Assembly: GCA_023846275.1 (NCBI GenBank)
Contig: CM043872.1
Coordinates: forward strand, 26,836,670-26,900,669
Reading direction: 5' to 3'
Length of the DNA stretch: 64,000 nucleotides
Origin: Vanilla planifolia
Lineage: Eukaryota; Streptophyta; Magnoliopsida; Asparagales; Orchidaceae
Below are positions 23,801 to 36,600 of the stretch, piece by piece. The notes beneath the pieces were generated by a model. It was given only the letters and a program-made list of their open reading frames with translations. It was not told the origin of the DNA and made no database searches. How positions within the stretch are numbered: position 1 is the first letter of the stretch; every line of letters begins with the position of its first letter. The position numbers and the translations under genes are program-made.

Positions 23801-25453
23801 ATTGCTATTGGTGATCATATAACATCAAAGAAGATATATCGTTAAGTAGAATCTATACCAAAAACATGATTGGACAAAACACTAGGGAACATGTTGTTTG
23901 GATGAAATGTACTACTTGTGGTAAATTATGTGACAAAATCATCTTGTTTTAGAGTAAAAGTATTTCTTTTGCAATTGAAATAAAATCGACAATGTTACAT
24001 GGCAGTACAATAGAGTTAGTGTTATGTAAATGAGGTTGTACTCAAAAGAATGTTGAGACATGGTTGAGCCTAGTTTAGATGATTTCCATGTTAATTAGAG
24101 ATCATAGATGCCCCTCGTAGACGTATTCGAATTATTAGAATTTTCTCATATGAATATATAAATGAGGGATGAGGTATACTGAAAAAGAAAAAAATATTCA
24201 ACAAACTAAGAGTAGGTTGAAAGGTATATGCATTGCCTGTTACCCAGCGAGCACTTGCATGTTAATACTTAATTGCAAGCATAATATAGATGGCACTTTG
24301 TAGCATCCAAGACTTGAATACTTCGATTGATACTGTATGCGTTGCATGTTGTTATCTTAATGCAATTTATCTTAGAAGAATGTTGAGGGACATGGAGGGA
24401 GAGCTTTGTTAATTTACTCTCTCAGGTTCTACAATCTCGCCTTTCTTGTCTGTATCCTTAGTATAAACTATCCACTGATCAGGGCAGTTGTTTTTCAGGG
24501 AAAAATTGATGACTCTGTAAAAGAATGTAGCAAGGCATTAGAGTTGAACCCTCGTTATGTTAAGGCGCTAATTCGACGTGGCGAAGCTCATGAAAAGCTC
24601 GAAAACTATGAAGAGGCCATTGCTGGTATGTTGCAGTAGACTTGTCATTGTCTCTCCTTAAGTTTTCGTTCATCTGTTACATTCTGGTTCTGTTAAGATG
24701 TCTTCTTTTGTTTATTATTTACTTTTTGTTGGATCTGTACTCCAGACATGAAAAAGATCCTTGAGATTGATCCTTCCAACGATCAAGCAATAAGGAACAT
24801 AAGACGGTTGGAACCTTTGGCAGCAGAAAAGCGAGAAAAGTTGAAGGAAGAAATGATGGGTATGCTTCTTTAGGTTATTCTTTTTCTGCGCTTTATAACA
24901 ATTTTATTTATCATTTTGTTGTGACTTAGCGTTTTATAAAAAATGTCAAATTATTATATAAAATGTGTTTCATTGTGTATATCAATTACCATTTTGACTT
25001 TTATTTTAAATTTTTGCTAATAAATATTTGAAAATATGTCAAATTATTTTAAAGGATTTTGATCTTGAAATAAAAATTTTAAAAACTTGCTTTGAATTGA
25101 AAAATATATTAAAATTTTAAATAATATTTAGGAGTTAAAGTACTGTTAGTTTTATAAATAAAGATGGTTGTTGGGTTTAATTTTAAAATTAGGGTGATAG
25201 GTGTGCAATATCAAAGATTTAGATATTTTATACGTATATGTGTATATATATAATATATATATGGTTATATTTTTGTTTATGAATTTAGGTTTTTGATAAT
25301 TTGTTTGATGAATATTAAAAGTTTGGTCTTAATGCAGGGAAATTGAAAGATATGGGCAACAATATTTTGGGGAGATTTGGAATGAGCCTGGACAACTTCA
25401 AAGCAGTGAAAGACCCGAACACGGGTTCATACTCCATCTCCTTTCAAAAATAA
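14850..25453 (+). CDS. TPR1: Tetratricopeptide repeat protein 1-like (TTC1/AtTPR1 type)
   Basis: Co-chaperone-like protein predicted to bind the C-terminus of Hsp90/Hsp70 through its TPR domain. Exons 14850-15035, 17489-17668, 24499-24625, 24746-24859 and 25338-25453 join in frame to about 240 residues. Residues 1-62 are an acidic, Ser/Thr-rich leader. Three TPR units follow from about 65 to 185: KSEGNKLFGIGQYDQALSQY, then a helix pair containing ALELNPRYVKALIRRGEAHE, then a unit ending with ILEIDPSNDQA. The C-terminal signature is RFGMSLDNFKAVKDPNTGSY, ending SFQK, which is highly conserved in plant TPR1 and animal TTC1. The first ATG is 14850; an in-frame TTG at 14829 is not a plausible start. 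Intron 2 is about 6.8 kb and full of old insertions. All splice sites are GT-AG. The protein is somewhat shorter than the Arabidopsis protein, mainly in the leader. Confidence 0.93.
18340..19480. repeat. Unclassified about 1.1-kb repeat, copy 1, in TPR1 intron
   Basis: This segment aligns collinearly with 22290-23420 in the same intron and orientation. Anchors include GCTATTCAAT followed by CAATGCAAACCA, AATAAAC-ATAA followed by AGGA-AGAAACA, AAGAGGATG, TCAACAACC/CAAAGCAACC and GATTGAAAC. Identity by eye is moderate, so the two insertions or their duplication are old. I see no coding motif and no clear terminal repeats, so the class is unknown. Confidence 0.5.
19803..20290. repeat. Three-copy degenerate tandem repeat of about 120 bp
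   Basis: Copies lie at about 19803-19920, 19925-20045 and 20180-20290. Shared blocks are TGAATCAAGTGGATT, GAATCAATGCT, a GGTAG or AAGTA segment before ATGAGAT, TTGAAAG-ATTG-TAAT and CCCATAATCC or CCTTAATCTTC. The third copy is separated from the second by about 135 bp of other sequence. The repeat lies between the two 1.1-kb repeats in the TPR1 intron. Confidence 0.5.
22290..23420. repeat. Unclassified about 1.1-kb repeat, copy 2, in TPR1 intron
   Basis: This is the partner of 18340-19480. It is less AT-rich than copy 1 and has a GC-richer tail at 23160-23420, which suggests it decayed less. Open frames in it, for example around 22600-23070, overlap one another and match nothing I recognise. 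I treat them as chance frames. Confidence 0.5.
23480..24180 (+). mobile_element. LINE fragment, RTE-like reverse transcriptase remnant
   Basis: Broken frames read like the plant RTE-type non-LTR reverse transcriptase. IKKAYDRLLKEEF at about 23505 matches the catalytic L-KAYDRV block. LCDKIILF followed by ISFAIEIKSTMLHGSTIE (about 23930-24020) matches the CDKKIPLKLKGKFYRTAIRPAMLYGTE block. A stretch near 24110 reading DAPRRRIRI matches the C-terminal RP-DAP-RR block. The order is correct on the plus strand, the same sense as the host gene. The usual YMLFADDIVL block is hardly readable and there are many stops, frameshifts and internal losses, so it is long dead. It ends about 300 bp before TPR1 exon 3. 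Confidence 0.65.
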
Positions 25454-26130
25454 GAACGTTGCAAGGGACTTTTGTGTAAATGCTTGCAGAAAAAACTTTA
25501 ATTCCTCTTTTAACTGTTAAAATCTGAACCATGGTAAAAACCGAAGTTGGAAGACTATAAATTATCTTTATTACTTCCATGCTATGGTTGTTCATTCTAT
25601 TCTAGATTTTTTTTTTTCAACTGTTTGATGGAAGGCATTATTTGTTTTGATATTTTTAGAAATGAAAAAAATATATTTCTTGTTTTTTTTTAATTTTAAA
25701 TAACGCAAAGTCTGTTAGCTAAATCAAAGTCACTAAAAAAGTTTAATGACGGATTGTCTTTATAGGGATAAGAGATTAGGTATCTTCAAAAGTAAGTCAT
25801 TTATTTATTTGTAATATATTTTTATATATACATTATAACGAGGTTGTTCGGAATATGGTGTATGATTAATAGTTTATATATATTACGCGACTTTTAAGAT
25901 AATAAATAATACATTAGAATTTATAAGTCAATTGTTTTTGAAAGTTTTCATGAAGATTTTTGTAGTGTTGACGTTGTGATTTAAAATAGGTTTTTTATAC
26001 GAAGTTTTTATTTATTTTTTTTATTGTTAACGTGTTTAAAATATTTTTTATTATAATTGTTTTTAGTAAAAAACGACTTTTTTTAAAAGAGTATCCCAAA
26101 ATGACTATTCTCACTCTCTTTGGTGTTTTT
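25454..26130. other. Intergenic region, TPR1 3' end to helicase 5' end
   Basis: It contains the TPR1 3' untranslated region and the helicase promoter. The sequence is T- and A-rich with many homopolymer tracts. No gene and no clear TATA box or polyadenylation motif can be singled out. Confidence 0.5.
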
Positions 26131-26139
26131 CTGCAGGGT

Positions 26140-27692
26140 TAGCGGGGATATTAGTGAGTTGAATCTCTACACGCGTCGCGCGTGCAATCTTCGACCAACT
26201 CGCCTTGGCGCGCCGGAGAGGAGAGCTTGCTCTAGGGTTTCTGCAATAACTCAGACCAAGGTGAACAAGGAATTGGAGAGGTAGGGACTTCCTTCTTTTC
26301 TTTTTTTTTTTTTTTGTTATATGGCATATCGACTTAGCTTATTCACCTTTCCTATTCCTTAGCCGGGTGAGCGGTTTCCTCCAAGCTCCTTAATTATCTT
26401 GCCTCATCTGACATTTCTGTAACTGTTTATCGGTTCCTAGGATTAGGTTTTACTTTTCTGTATACTGAATCTAGGTTTTCTTTGTACTTCTTTTTCAGGC
26501 TTTTGTATTTGATTTGGGTCCACTTGAGAAGGAGTACCTTGTTTTCTGCTCGGTTTATTTTGACTGTGGCTATTCAGTTTATCACTTCTGAGATGGAAAT
26601 TCATTTGTAGAAGTTTAAGGTTTAGTTCAGGTAGTATATTGATGGCTTCATCCCGCTGTTTTTTCCCGTCGTTTTATGTCTTTATTTTTATTGTTTGGGT
26701 AACATAATGTTAAATCAATGTTCTCTTGTTGCCACCTAGACAATTTTGTGGTTTAGCCTTTTTATTCCTAGCTTTATCATTTAACCGCTGAAAAATGTAC
26801 TGACTTACATAGCACGAATGATGGTGTGGCAGGTTGCTTGAAGTGTTTTGTTAAGTTTGCTTTAATTTTCCCTTCTAATATGTGGGAAACGTTTCAAACT
26901 ATTATGCATTTTTTTTTTTGCTTTAACTGGTTAATTGAAGTGTTTTTTTTTTTTTTTTTTTTTTTTTTGAGTTTGCTCTAATCCATCTCTTTATTATTCC
27001 TTTGCGAACAATTATGCTCAATATTTCCTTGGCATCACCGTGGTTGATCTTGCATTCTCTTCACGTTTTATTGGTTCAATTTTAATTTTTTTTTGTTTTT
27101 ATTGGCATAGGTTTCCTTGATTGGTCCATATTTTGTTGAGTTCTCTTTAATCCATGTTCTCTTTATTTTTTTGGTAGAATTTTGATATAATTTTTGTATG
27201 TTTGGATCTGATTTCCTTGATTGTTTTCTGGAAGGGTTTTGTTGATTTTGTTTTAATCTGTATCTCTATTTTGTAGGAGCTCTCTGAACAATCATGTCTT
27301 GTTTTCCTTAAAGTTCTAGGTGTTTAATTTCATTTTCTCATCTTGTTCTATTGCTAGCGGTTGTTATGCATGCATATGGTATTTTGATTCCCTGACTTGT
27401 ATTTATTTCTTCTCAGATTTTTTTAAACCTCCTTGCAAGGTTAAAGCTGGATATTTGTAATAATGTGTCCTAAGCACTAATTATAATTATATAAAATAGT
27501 AACAATACTCTTGTATTTCAATCACTAGCACTTTTCTTGATCATAACATTATCGCTCACATATTATTCACTTCCTTCACTCAATTTATTTTTGAAAAGGT
27601 ATTCAACTGAATGGATTTTTTTTGACTGCCATATGCAGTAGGTTTTGTGGTTACTAATCAGTTTTTTTGTTAAAAAAAAAAAATAGCCTCTG
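26140..27692 (+). promoter_or_regulatory. Helicase 5' untranslated exon and leader intron
   Basis: A balanced, CpG-containing stretch at about 26140-26280 ends AATTGGAGAG before GTAGGG, a good donor. The sequence is then T-rich and non-coding until an AG at 27686, six bases before the start ATG at 27693. This gives a leader intron of about 1.4 kb, a common arrangement in plant housekeeping genes. Another possible donor, CCAAG before GTGAAC, lies at 26261. The 27686 acceptor is preceded by a run of A rather than pyrimidines. An alternative acceptor, ATGCAG, ends near 27640. The leader limits are inferred. Confidence 0.5.
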
Positions 27693-30600
27693 ATGGCTGC
27701 CGCTGATGCTGCCCAAGTTTCACTTGGTCCTAGCTTTGCTCCAGAGGACCCATCCCTCCCCAAACCCTGGAAAGGGCTTATTGATGGAAGTACAGGTGTA
27801 TTGTATTATTGGAACCCTGAAACAAATGTTACTCAGTATGAGAAGCCAGCTGGAACTGTACCTCCACTACCACCAGTCCCTCCTGATTTGACATCTCTGA
27901 ACGTGGCCATAGTTCCAAATTCACATATAATACCATCAAATGGGTCTTTAACACAGCCACAATTAGGGCAGCAAATGTTTCAACAAGTTCAACATGTACA
28001 GCAACAGCAGCAGAATCAGCAACACATGCCTCTCCAACAGTTACAGCAGTTACCATATCAGCAGCAGCAGCCACTACAGGATCAACCACCTATGCAGATT
28101 TTGCAGCAGCCTTCCCAGCAGGTCCCACAGTTTCAGCAACTCTCATATCAGCAAGTTCCCTACATGCAGGGACCGCTCAGTTCTTTACCCCAAGGACAAG
28201 TTCCATACCAATCATCACAGCAGGTACAAACTTTTCAGTATTCGTATAACCAAGGGCAGCAGCCAAAAAATGCGCAACAGATGATGGGGAAGCAGCTTCA
28301 GGAGTCCCAACCTGGCCATCAATTGGGGCAACCTGTTCAAGGGTCTCATCATTCACAGCAGCAGGTTCAACAATTGCAAGTTTTAAGTTCAACGCCTGAA
28401 AAGGTTCAGAATTCACAGAGTTCAGTAACTGCACAGCAGCATGGGATGGACTTATATCCTCAGAAATTATTGAAGCCACAGGAGATGCTTCAACAAGGAC
28501 ATCTGTCTCAGCAAATTGGGATTTCGAGGTTGAGTGATGCTGTTCAGAGTTCACAGAGTCCAGTGACTTCACAGCAGCATGTGATGCACTCACATGGTCA
28601 GAGCTTCCTGAAACAGCAGGAGATACTTCAACAAGGTCAGCAGTCCCAGCAACTTGGGCTTCCAAGAGTGGTTGATACTGTTCATTTTTCACAGAGTCCA
28701 GTGACTACACAGCAGCATGCGATGCACTCCCTTGCTCACAACTTCTTGAAACAGCAGGAGATGCTGCAACAAGGTCAGCAGTCTCAGCAAATTGGGCTTT
28801 CAAGGGTGGGTGATGTTGTTCATCAAGAAGGGAATGCATCTTCCTCTTCACGTTTGGTGCAGCAGGCTGGTAACCATCAATTATCGAGTTTAATACATCA
28901 GGCTCAAATTCCACAATCAGGAGGTAATATGATTCAGCAGCACCAACATCACCCTATTTATCCACAGAATGGAATAAGTCAATCTCAGGAATTGATATTG
29001 GAATCTAGTCATCATCAAAGTCAAACAGGAACATCCATCTTCTCTAATCAAATTGGCCATCCCATTGTTCACCCTCCTGTTGGGCCAAAAACTGGCTATG
29101 AAGAAGCTTTGCATGAAAGAGATGGGGCTGAATTTTATACATCTGGAAGATCTGAGGGCCCAGGGATGCCTCCAGTACAGCCTAAGCTTGCGCCGCTTCC
29201 TCTTTCACATAGTCATCAGGTTTTACATCCACTGCGTTCCCGCATCGCTCATTATTCTTTTTTTTGAATTGATATTTGCAGTGGTTGGATGGTACTTGCT
29301 TTGATATGATGCTTTCTAGGATATTAAGTTCTTTTTATTGCTATTTCTTGTTCTAAGCAATGCAAAAGACTAGCATCCTTTAGTTAGGATGATATAGTGA
29401 TGTCATTTTCCTCATATTTTTTAAGTAGGTTTAGGAAAAAATGTAAACAAAAGCTTTGTTAATTTTGGTTTCAAGTTTTATTACATGTTATCCACTTGTT
29501 CCATGTAGAAGTAGGACACGGCCCCTTAGCTATTCCTTCAAAAAGGAATTTAGGTGGGCGTATCAAAATATTGTTTATTGGTAAAAAATGCACTTCTAAG
29601 ATTCCAACTCTTTGATTGATCACTAACATGCCTGAAATAGCATATAGAGTGGGTTTGTAATAAGGGCGTTAGCATATAAACCTTCAAGAAGTTCATGAAA
29701 GTTTTTTGGCACTCTAGCAATGTCTTAGTGAGTGATAACAAGATTTAAGTATGAGAAAGCTATTAGTTGAGTCTAATTCTTTTTTTTTTTTTTGAAATCT
29801 TTTTTTTTTATTATTTTTGGGTCAAAGAAAACTTCAGTTAAAAAAAGATTTTGGTCATAATTATTGTACTATTCGTTGAGTTTGATTCTTTCATGTAAAA
29901 TTTTATATGATTTGACAATCTTGTAATATATTATTAAGAAAAAGACATCAATTGAAACTCAAAGTTAGGCCCACTACATCATTATTGTTTCCTATCATCT
30001 CAAAAGTTTAACCTATTAGTGGGGGTTACTTATATATATATATATATATTGGCTTGCCATTGATATGAAATTTGATCATGTCACCCCTAAATGGATTTTT
30101 TTCCTTTTTTAACCTAGCTTGTTTATGTCATGGATGGTTGGATCCTAGTCAATATCTACTTGACTTATTCATTACATGATCTGATGTTAATTGTTATATT
30201 AATACCCATTAAACATTATTAAATTAATGTTTAGCTTTGATGCCTATTTATATTTTATATCAATGCATATGAAGTTAATTTTTAATCTAAAATAAAGTTA
30301 GTTCATTTTAATTCTATTATTTACAAGGAGGATCGTATAGATTATAATGCAACAAAATAGATAGCACCGATTTGGGAAAGGGTATACCCCATTGCCAAAC
30401 AAAATTAGAAAACGAAGCATGTTATGTAATTCAATCTGCTGCAGTGTTTCCTTCTCAGTATACATGAGAGATACATCAATTTGTAAAAAGACAAACAGAT
30501 ATGACTTCATTTCCAAAGTCCGTGGAATCCATAGGACAGTCCAGATCCTCGACAATATAAATGTGGTAATATGTGAACCAGTCATCAACCAAATGCTTAT

Positions 30601-33600
30601 AGAGTGTGGAAGGAATGAGCAACCTAAGTAATAGCTTCCTTAATGGCTAGCTTCACCATGAATGATAGCAACGAAGAACAGAAGGGCCTTCCCCTCAATA
30701 AGTAGAGGCCGGCTACAGTGATCACATATGATAATCCCAATTCTAGTTCAATCATCACAGAAGATGGTAGCATTGCAATTGATTTTGATGCCATTGGTGG
30801 GGGCAAAAGCTGCGATGGTGACACTTGCAGCTACAGCTATGTATTATGCCTGGAAGAATAGGAACAACAAAATTCACAAGCAACATGTCCACTTGATAAG
30901 CTCCTTAACAAAGCTCATTCTTCATATGGCATTGCCTTGTTACGCTCCATTGGAAAGGTGAAATAAAAGGATATTCCACTTTGAAAAAACCAAATTTTGA
31001 GCAGAAGTGCATCTTTGTAAACACGCCACATGAATGCTTGGACTCTCAATTGTACATGCATTTTTCACATCCGAGCACAATCTGAGTCCGGCTGTTGATC
31101 GTTGTGAATCAAGCAATAATAAATGTGCTTTGATCTGAGATTCTTACCCGCAGATTCACGCCATAGAAGTGGACCATTGGACATCCAATCCACCCGACAG
31201 GTAGCAGCAATTCGGCTGATCAATTCCTCACTAAGCGTTTGTTGAAAGTAGTCATAATTCCAACTTTTACAAGGTGTCAAGCATATCCTTGATTTGAGTA
31301 CTAATGTCAGCGTGATCATTTAGAAACATTGGCCAATTCTAGATTGCATTTGTACCTAGCTGATTAGTAGAGAAGGTTGAGTAGTGTTGCTTGTTCCTAG
31401 TCTACATATGGTCTGTTGCTATTCAATTGGTGATGTCGAATAGAGTGACTTCCAGATTTTGGAGTTTCATGCATCCAATGAAAAGCATTTGGTCGCATTT
31501 TATATTTAGCATTGTGCACCTGAATTTAGAGGCCATCCTCCTTTGCAAGATATCAACAACAGTGTTGTGCAACCAATGCACTTTGCAAGCATTCAATCTT
31601 TTAATTTCAAGGCTGCCTCAATCTATGGATAGGGTCACCTGTTCGCAGTTTACGTAATAAATAGATCTATTGTCTGTAGCACCATCCCAAATGAATTGGC
31701 AAATAAGCTTCTCCATGTCAAAGAATACCCATTGGCATCAACCAGATTGCAAGGAAATAGGTGGGAATCGTCAAAACAATAGAGTTAGCCATAAAAATCC
31801 TTCCATCCAAGGAGAGAGATTAGCTCATGACATGATTCTTTCTGTCATTTTTATGAGAAAGGAATGCGAAGTCTTGCTTTTTAGGCCTACCAACAATTAA
31901 AGGAATATCCACGTATTTGATCTAATTTTGATTGCTTCTTATTAAGTTTCGTGGCAGTCATCCTTCTTTTCTTAACCATCCCTTTGTTGAAAATTGCGTT
32001 GTACTTTTACAGATTAATGGCCTACTTGATATGCATGCCATACTCAAAAAGTAACCTCTTGAAGGTGGTGACAGCTAACCATATAGTAGGTGCATAAAGG
32101 TTAATTTCATCAAAGAATAGCAAGTGGGTAGCTGTAGGAGAACTAGTATAGATCCTAAGTCCAATGGATGATTTTATAGCTTCCGCTCCTTAATAAGTAC
32201 TGATAAGTGCTATGAAATGATAACAAACAAATAAGGGGATACGTTACGTCATTGCTACAATTCTTTGGAAGCAGTAATCTATGTGCACCAAAGTTCAGGA
32301 AAACCGAGTTGTATAAGCATAAATAGGTGGAAATGCTTGATCCATATCCAATTTGATTGCCATCGACCTCTTAGATGTCGAACAGTGAATGCGATGTGTC
32401 ATTTCTTAGACCAGAATGACATTATCGGCAATGGATCTACCATAAATAAAGTTGTTATTCCAAGCCTTTAAGATAAAAAAGGACAAGTTGGAGTTGCTTC
32501 ACTATAATCTTCATAACAATTTTTTATGGAGTTGTTGAGATTGATTAGGCTTTAACGCCCTTTGTTTCTTCAGGATAAGGACCGTTAAAGCATCCTTCCA
32601 CTTTTTTCGTATATGTGCCACATGAAAGTAGCGCAACATATTGATTTTCTCTTTATTAGTGATTTTTAAATACTTGCGAATGAACTTTTCAAATATTTCA
32701 TCATGGATAAGAGCCTTGTTTCCTTTAAGAGGCATAATAGTTCTTTTAATCTCATCATCAATAATTGGGGTTGTGAGGAATGTCTTATGGGTTGAAGAGT
32801 CTTTTTAGGCATGAAAGGCTGATAATGAATAGGAGTAGGACACCACCTATCAATGAAATAACGAAGCAAGCATTCTTTTATAGCCTCTTAATTAATACAA
32901 GGCGTGTCATCAATCCCTTGAAGTAGATGAATATAATTTTTTCTATACTTTTGCGTGGCTATAGTAAGGAAGAATTTAGAATTGCGATCACCATGATTCG
33001 CTTAATGGAATTTTGCTTTCTACGACCACTAGGTGTTCTCTCTCGTCAATGCATTATGATAATCTATTTTCTTATTTTGAAAGCTAGCAATGTTCATCTT
33101 CATTAAGACCCATCTCAGATTTTTGCAATTGGAGATCATGAATTTCTCTCTCCAATGCTCTAGTCTTATGTAGGATGGTTCTGATGTGAGATCATGAATC
33201 TTAGATTTTTTTCATTTAGCTATATACCTGATATCAATGAAGTAGATAGGTTGGCTTTAACACTTATATTTGTAAATGAAAAGTAATATATGATTGTGAA
33301 TCAGTCATCAACTTGTATATGCTCATCGATAACCAACGCAATACGAATCAAATTCACTTTATCCTAATAAAGAAATGGGAGCCCAAGTAGCTTAACTTAG
33401 ATGGGAGCGGTCATGATTGTCCCAGGGTTTGGATGAAGTGGGGAGACCAATATTTTAGTCCCAATACTTGCTTTGTTGTGGTTGAAGAACCATCCAAGGA
33501 CCCAAGCCTATTAGATCCTTATCTACTGGTTTGTCATTTTCAACCAATGGATTGACAGCAAACTTGGATTTGGGTATAACCAATGGGTTCACCTTGTTGT

Positions 33601-36600
33601 CCACCTGACCATTAGTAACAACATATGTGGGGCATTGTTCATACTGACATTTGCTTGTAAAATAGGCCTCCTTCCACACATTTGTAACAAATAGTTGGCA
33701 GCCCCTCAAACTCGAAGTGCTGGAATACCATTCCCTTTTTTCCATATAGGTAGATACTTGATGTCAATGAAGCAAACAGGTTGGCTCTCACATATATATG
33801 TGTAAATGAAGAGTGATCTATGGTTGTGGTTAAACCATCAACTATATATGCTCATTGATGACCAATGCAATATGACTCAAATTCATTGTATTCTAATAGA
33901 GAAATGGAAGCTCTAGTAGCTTAACCTAGATGGGAGTGATCATGATTTCTCCAAGGTTGGGGATGAAGTGGAGAGACAAAAAATGTAGCCCCAAGACCTA
34001 CCCACCAATGGTCCAGGGGTCCCCATACAAAATTGCATCCCAGCCCTATAGATTACTAGAATTAAGTAAGATGCATCCGTTGCCCATATCTAAGACCTTA
34101 AAATCAATGAATGTCCCATCTCCATTGCAATTCTCGTGTTAGCCAAACAAAGGAAAATCAATATGATCAAAACGATGATCTGTCATTTCATCATACATCT
34201 TTACCACACCACCCTAGATAAATGGTTTGTCCTTAGTATTAGATGCTTCACATCCATATGGGATGTTTGCATGGCAGCCCTCGTTGCCCAATAGGAAGAG
34301 GACCATGCATCAGTGCCATTAGCCTACAGAGATTTTGGAGCATAAACATTCACGACATCTCGAAGGTTTGGGTTAAATCTAGCATCATCAGTTGGCCCAT
34401 GTTGATTTGCATGTGTTCCTTTGAGCGCGTTCTTGAATGATCTTTGTACAACCATTGTTTAAATTTTGTTTTATTTCGTATTTAAGTTTTTTGGGTTTGA
34501 AAGATTAACTGCCTTTTAAAAATGTTGAGGGCTTGATACATCTAAACAATTACGAATTATTATGTCATTAATCACATTGATTTCCCCAGAAGGTTCTTTG
34601 CGAGAGTATAGGCTTCTTCCCATTCCAATTTTGATTGTGGTCCAGAATTGTCATCAGTCATTTCTGCATCCAGGCCAGATTCTGAAAGGTTGGAATTTGA
34701 AGATTTAGCTGAGATTTTCAACTCATATTGCATTAGTATCGTTTGCTCCAATTGTGTTGGCGCTTGCATTGACATCCGTTATTCCATTAGTTCATACAAA
34801 ATTGTGTTTGAGTCCGCTCATCAGAGTTTCAGGTTTAGGAAGATTCATATGATGCACTACAACATTTTGAACTGAATCGGACGAACTTGGAGCCTTAGTT
34901 GGATTGCTCTTGACCTTCTTGTTATGTGCAAGGTCATTAGTTGTTATTATCGCTACACAGACCTTGCGAGCTTTTGAGCCTACCATTAATGATGTCGAGT
35001 TGCTTTTGGAAGCTTGAAGATCGTCAACCAGAGACGATGGAATGCCCAATTGAGAGGGAGCATGTTTACCACTTGATGGCCACCCTTGCTTGACATTTTT
35101 TAGTATTATATGATTTCAAAATGACCCCAAAAACGGACCACTCGATCACAAATTGGATTTTTGAACTAAAATAAAAAAAGTAGATAGATTGATATCTAGA
35201 TTAACCAAATCATTACCTAGCAATTGATAAGAATAATTGTATGTGTATTCTCGTAGATATTGTTTAGTCTCTAATGTGTGTATAATTTTATTAGTAGTTA
35301 TATTAAACAATCTCCATTTTAAGTAGTCTTATTCAAGTTATTCGTTAAATATCCATAACCCAATAATTTTTTTGACTAACCAAATCGAGTCTTATGCTTC
35401 AATCAAGGATGTTTTGAGCTTTCTTTGTAGCAACTATGGCAATCAAATTGCTTAGCAATTGTGGATGCTGTGGATGTTATTCTTCTTAACAAATTGACGA
35501 TTTTTCAAGCCAAATTGGCTTTGATACTACTTATAAAGTGGGTGGAGGTTAACAATAAGCCCTAAGCTGGGCTTAATAAGTCATTATATGGACATCTATT
35601 TTGCTAAAAGCTTAAGCTAATTGGACAAAGATTGCCTAATTATATATCAAGGTTTTAGTTAAAAGTTTAATGTGATTAATCTTATTATTATTTATGCTTA
35701 ATGATCTCCTTTTCAATTGAGATTTTCATCTACATAATCCATCCTTAACTTCGAAAAATTTTCTATCCTTAACCTAGACTAACTAACCAAGTTGAGCACC
35801 TTGCTTCACATTGAGGATGCTGAAGTTCTTGCTCCACCATGTCTTTCACTATGAAGTTTTCATAAAAACACTCGCATTACTACATTATGGGTTGGCAATT
35901 CACACTAGCATTGCTTTGGTCGCTTCAACAATGCTTAAGCAACTCAACATTAACTTCCAATGCCACCAAATCTCATATGCACTAAGAGGTATTCAACTAC
36001 ATTGAGGAATAATGAGTCTTAGAGCTCTTAAAAGTTCCTCAATGGAAGTGACATCCCATATGAACCATTTGATTCTATTTGAGCTATGCTGATGTAAACT
36101 ACAATCCACATGGACAGCTTGATTAACCAGATCATACACCTTTTAAGGCAAGAGGATTTTCTAGGGGACAATTGGACCCAATAAACTATTTTATGAGTAT
36201 TATCAACACCCAACATCATAGAAGAACTGTTTAAAATAATAAATTATTGAATGATGGATTTTGTGAATCAAACAGAAATATTTATCCTTATAAGATATCC
36301 AAGGAATCTACTTGCTAAAATGCCATTTGATATCAAAATATTCCAAATAATGCTAAAATAGCATGCCTTATTTGTGGCACTGAACCTGGGAATGTCCAAA
36401 CTACCATATCCCAAAGGCCTCTAGACATCATTCTAGGATTACAAAAAGCAATGGAAGAGAGGACAGATGATTCCAATATGTTCCAATTGTTAGAAGCATT
36501 GATTTACTTGGCTGAAGTTGCCTGCCATGCGAAGGTCCATTGCCTTCAACCATTCAACTTTTGAGTATTCTTATCAATTAATCACCAAAATTGGCTTTTG

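Noticed and set aside
27829-28914. Antisense and alternate-frame ORFs across the helicase Gln-rich exon
   Set aside because: CAG-rich coding DNA opens several frames at once. Only the frame with the WW domain continues into the helicase core.
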